A stretch of 64,000 bases of DNA, taken from positions 506,553-570,552 of the forward strand of contig NZ_QNRH01000003.1 of the NCBI RefSeq assembly GCF_003314995.1. Reading direction: 5' to 3'. This stretch comes from Pseudochrobactrum asaccharolyticum. Lineage in GTDB: Bacteria; Pseudomonadota; Alphaproteobacteria; Rhizobiales; Rhizobiaceae. Shown here one piece after another: positions 61,563 to 64,000 of this stretch. The notes under the pieces are model-generated. The model did not search any database. It saw only the letters and a list, made by a program, of their open reading frames with translations, and was not told the DNA's origin. Numbering within the stretch: the first letter of the stretch is position 1; every line of letters begins with the position of its first letter. Made by a program: the position numbers and the translations under genes.

Positions 61563-62507
61563 TTAACCGTAACGGATGCGCGGATCGATCATCAGATAGG
61601 CGATATCGACAAGCGTATTGATGACGAGGAAGAACAGCACAATCACGAGAATACAGCCCTGCACAGTCGGGATATCGCGCATCGAGACAGACTGGATCAG
61701 TAGTGAGCCGATACCGGGCCATGCAAACAGGTTCTCAATCACCACAGAACCGCCCAGCATTGAGCCGAATTGCAAGCCGATCGTTGTCAGCACCAGCACA
61801 AAAGCATTACGCGCCATGTGTTTGGTCGCGATACGGAATTCCGAATTGCCTTTGGAGCGCGCCGTGCGGACAAAATCCGCATTCATCGTTTCCAGCACCG
61901 CCGCACGGGTGGTACGCGCCAGCAGCGCCATTGGCCCGATGCCCAGCGTGATGGCAGGCAGAATGAGATTTTTGATACTACCATTGCCGTAGCCGAAGGT
62001 CGGCAGCAGCCCCAGTTGCAGAGACACAAAATACATCGCGATCAGGCCGAACCAGAAGCTCGGCAGTGACAGGCCTGACACGGCCGTAATCATCGCTGTG
62101 GTATCCAGCCATGTGCCTTGCCGCACCGCCGCCAGAAAGCCGAGCGGCAGACCGATCAGCACCGCAAAAAAGATTGCCCCGACAGCAAGCCGGAACGACG
62201 CCACAATGCGGGTCGACAACATATCTGTCACCGGACGCTGCGTGGCAAAGGACGTGCCCAGATCGCCGGTCACCAGACCGCCGATATAACGGCCGAAACG
62301 CTCATGCAGCGGATCATTGAGACCGAGTTCTTTTTCAATCCGCTCAATTACCGCAGGATCAATGTCACGCTTATCACCGGAGACCGCAGACACGAAAGTG
62401 CCGGGCATGACACTGAAGAGAAAGAAAATCAGCGTGATTGCCGCAAAAACTGTCACGAAGGACTGCAGCAGACGCCTGCCAATCACCATCAGCATAGGAA
62501 TATCCAT
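61563..62507 (-). CDS. Dipeptide/oligopeptide ABC transporter permease (DppB/OppB-like)
   Basis: The 314-residue membrane protein has six helices, the GLNDPLHERFGRYIGGLVTGDLG opening (in pieces) and the EAA-type loop near ARTTRAAVLETMNADFVRTARSKG, as in DppB. It lies 162 bp downstream of the binding-protein gene, the usual order A-B-C-D-F of such operons. The ATG at 62507 is used. Confidence 0.92.
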   Translation of the reverse strand: MDIPMLMVIGRRLLQSFVTVFAAITLIFFLFSVMPGTFVSAVSGDKRDIDPAVIERIEKELGLNDPLHERFGRYIGGLVTGDLGTSFATQRPVTDMLSTRIVASFRLAVGAIFFAVLIGLPLGFLAAVRQGTWLDTTAMITAVSGLSLPSFWFGLIAMYFVSLQLGLLPTFGYGNGSIKNLILPAITLGIGPMALLARTTRAAVLETMNADFVRTARSKGNSEFRIATKHMARNAFVLVLTTIGLQFGSMLGGSVVIENLFAWPGIGSLLIQSVSMRDIPTVQGCILVIVLFFLVINTLVDIAYLMIDPRIRYG

Positions 62508-62669
62508 AAATTATGCAGGAAAAACGGGCGGTTGATGGCCGCCATGCTCCGCTCCCGCGACAAACCCTGTCACAGGGGCTGCCACTGGTCTGTGTTCAGC
62601 CAACATAGACCAGCAACATTGTCTGCTTCTGCAACCCGCATCAAAGCGGATTGCAGATCAGTATGAGAC

Positions 62670-64000
62670 TTACTTACGTCCCGGCGCATTCTCGTCGAGC
62701 CAGAGTGAATCCACCTCGATAATCGCGGCTTCTGTCACATTGGCGTCCACACCGTGAATCCAAGGCTGGGTTGCGAGAACGGCCTTGTTGTAGTTGTTGA
62801 ACCAGACAGGCGCTTTTTCGAAAATATAGCCGTCGGCTTTTTTCAGAAGTTCAATGCGCTTGGCCGGGTCGGTTTCTGCTGCCGCTTCATCAAGCATCGC
62901 ATCATAAGCCGGATCTTTGAAAGCACTGCGGTTACAAGCCGGACGGCTTACACGGCTGTCAAAACAACGCAATGTTGTCAGCGGATCAGGACCAGTACCG
63001 GCAGAACGGAACCATGCAGCAGCAAGCCCCTGATTCATCTCATCAACCAGCGTGTTGGAATCCACTACTTTTGCTTTTGCACTGATACCGATTTCTTTGA
63101 GGAACGGCATCATCGCTTCCAGTGTACCAAGGCTGCTATTGCCTTCGGTCACGGTTGCGGTGAATTCAAAGCCATCAGGATAGCCCGCAGCGGTCAGCAG
63201 CTCTTTTGCTTTTGCCGGATCATAAGCATAAGGCGCACGATCCTTGTCGAAAGCCGGTGAGGTCGCAGGCAACCAGCCGGTGGCCTTATAGGCTTTGTCT
63301 TTCAAAAGCTTGCGAATGATAATATCGCGGTCAATCGCATAGTTGATAGCCTGACGCACGCGCTCATCATCAAAAGGTTTTTTCTCGGTGTTAAAACCCA
63401 TATGACGGGTAAACACTTCCGAGATTTCGATCAGACCTTTGGAGAGTTCCGGATCAGCCTTGTACATTGTATAGGCATTTTCCGACAGCACAGTTGCATC
63501 CAGTTCACCAGCGCGGAAGGCCATATCCAGCGCGCTGTTATCACCGGAAATGGTGAAATCCACAGCATCCGCATAAGGCTTGTCAGCCTTGTAATATTTA
63601 TCGAATTTCTTACCGGAGATTTTTGAACCTTCAACATGGTTTTCAAAAACAAACGGCCCGAGACCAACCGGCTTGGACAGGAAATTGCCGCCTTCAACTT
63701 CTTCTTTCGGCAAGATAGCGGTGATAGCCTCAAAAAACTGTGTCGAAGGATCAGTCAGCTCTTTGAAAGTCAGAGAGAAAGTATTGTCATCAATCTTCTT
63801 GATGCCGCTGATCTCTTTGGCTTCTCCCTTAGAATATTCCTGTGCGCCGACAAGTGTGCCGACCTGTACCGCCCCCGGATAACCTTTGGACGGATCCATA
63901 ATGCGGGTATAGGACCAGATCACATCATCAACGGTCAGTTTGCGGCCGTTATGGAAATAAATATTGTCAAACAGCTTATAGGTATAAGTTTTGCCGTCTT
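62670..64000 (-). CDS. Dipeptide/oligopeptide ABC transporter substrate-binding protein (family 5; 5' end outside the window)
   Basis: The visible 443 codons at the C-terminal side show an SBP_bac_5-type protein: KLTVDDVIWSYTRIMDP, LPKEEVEGGNFLSKPVGLGPFVFE, DERVRQAINYAIDRD and a C-terminal NYNKAVLATQPWIHGVDANV segment. The start and signal peptide lie beyond 64000. It provides the periplasmic receptor of the Dpp/Opp importer whose other parts follow on the same strand. Peptide or nickel/opine-like substrates are possible; the fused peptidase downstream favours a peptide. Confidence 0.9.
   Translation of the reverse strand, partial: DGKTYTYKLFDNIYFHNGRKLTVDDVIWSYTRIMDPSKGYPGAVQVGTLVGAQEYSKGEAKEISGIKKIDDNTFSLTFKELTDPSTQFFEAITAILPKEEVEGGNFLSKPVGLGPFVFENHVEGSKISGKKFDKYYKADKPYADAVDFTISGDNSALDMAFRAGELDATVLSENAYTMYKADPELSKGLIEISEVFTRHMGFNTEKKPFDDERVRQAINYAIDRDIIIRKLLKDKAYKATGWLPATSPAFDKDRAPYAYDPAKAKELLTAAGYPDGFEFTATVTEGNSSLGTLEAMMPFLKEIGISAKAKVVDSNTLVDEMNQGLAAAWFRSAGTGPDPLTTLRCFDSRVSRPACNRSAFKDPAYDAMLDEAAAETDPAKRIELLKKADGYIFEKAPVWFNNYNKAVLATQPWIHGVDANVTEAAIIEVDSLWLDENAPGRK

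Noticed and set aside
1-64000. CRISPR arrays, tRNA or rRNA genes, insertion sequences, prophage or attachment sites
   Set aside because: No regularly spaced repeats, tRNA-like T-loop/acceptor patterns, transposase or integrase reading frames, or phage genes were recognised on either strand.

Overview
The window looks like a chromosomal segment of an alphaproteobacterium in the Hyphomicrobiales, most likely a Brucella/Ochrobactrum/Pseudochrobactrum relative with moderate G+C. This is an inference from gene content (an Omp25/Omp31-type porin, an ahpC-ahpF-oxyR block, TAXI-TRAP plus DUF1850, a thiamine-regulated oxidoreductase operon) and from dispersed palindromes typical of this order. No rRNA, tRNA, CRISPR, phage or insertion sequence was recognised. 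The layout is ordinary chromosome dominated by importers.

Layout. 1-1.2 kb: the end of a siderophore uptake operon (binding protein, siderophore reductase). 1.3-3.1 kb: two membrane proteins. 3.4-4.5 kb: a LivK-type binding-protein gene broken by a 16-bp tandem duplication. 4.8-10.7 kb: an AraC regulator divergent from a FecI-FecR-TonB receptor surface-signalling set. 10.7-14.0 kb: the peroxide block ahpC-ahpF-oxyR with an OxyR-like box upstream. 14.4-15.1 kb: an outer-membrane barrel protein. 15.2-22.9 kb: a dihydroxyacetone-kinase/sugar-ABC operon with a divergent LacI repressor and two matching palindromic operators; one permease gene carries an out-of-frame deletion. 23.0-29.2 kb: a divergent lipid-type cluster (PAP2 phosphatase, fatty-acid hydroxylase-like protein; KASIII, OleD-like reductase, MBL hydrolase, F390-synthetase-like ligase) that resembles, but does not match, olefin/beta-lactone pathways. 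29.3-36.3 kb: a luciferase-like oxidoreductase, a FkbM methyltransferase, a GGDEF-EAL protein with a periplasmic partner, an ArsR/AHSA1 pair, a second-type ClpP and a secreted alpha/beta hydrolase. 36.4-38.6 kb: a TPP riboswitch driving an SDR and a flavin monooxygenase. 38.7-45.3 kb: an SRPBCC membrane protein, an IlvB-like ThDP enzyme and a TAXI-TRAP transporter. 45.4-49.6 kb: an EfeUOB ferrous iron system with an extra imelysin. 50-51 kb: a zinc-ribbon protein and QueH. 51.1-56.8 kb: a complete branched-chain-type ABC importer with a formamidase-like hydrolase. 57.0-64.0 kb: a dipeptide ABC importer followed by a gene that fuses an L,D-transpeptidase domain to a zinc carboxypeptidase/deacylase domain.

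How the parts fit. Iron acquisition appears three times (siderophore, TonB surface signalling, EfeUOB), beside peroxide defence. Sugar or ketose uptake is coupled to a DhaKL kinase and peptide uptake to a cell-wall-type hydrolase. The best candidates for undescribed biology are the Ole-like cluster at 23-29 kb, the YkuD-M14 fusion beside the dipeptide importer, and the thiamine-responsive SDR/monooxygenase operon. Two transporter genes are disrupted, which points either to recent gene decay or to local sequence errors.
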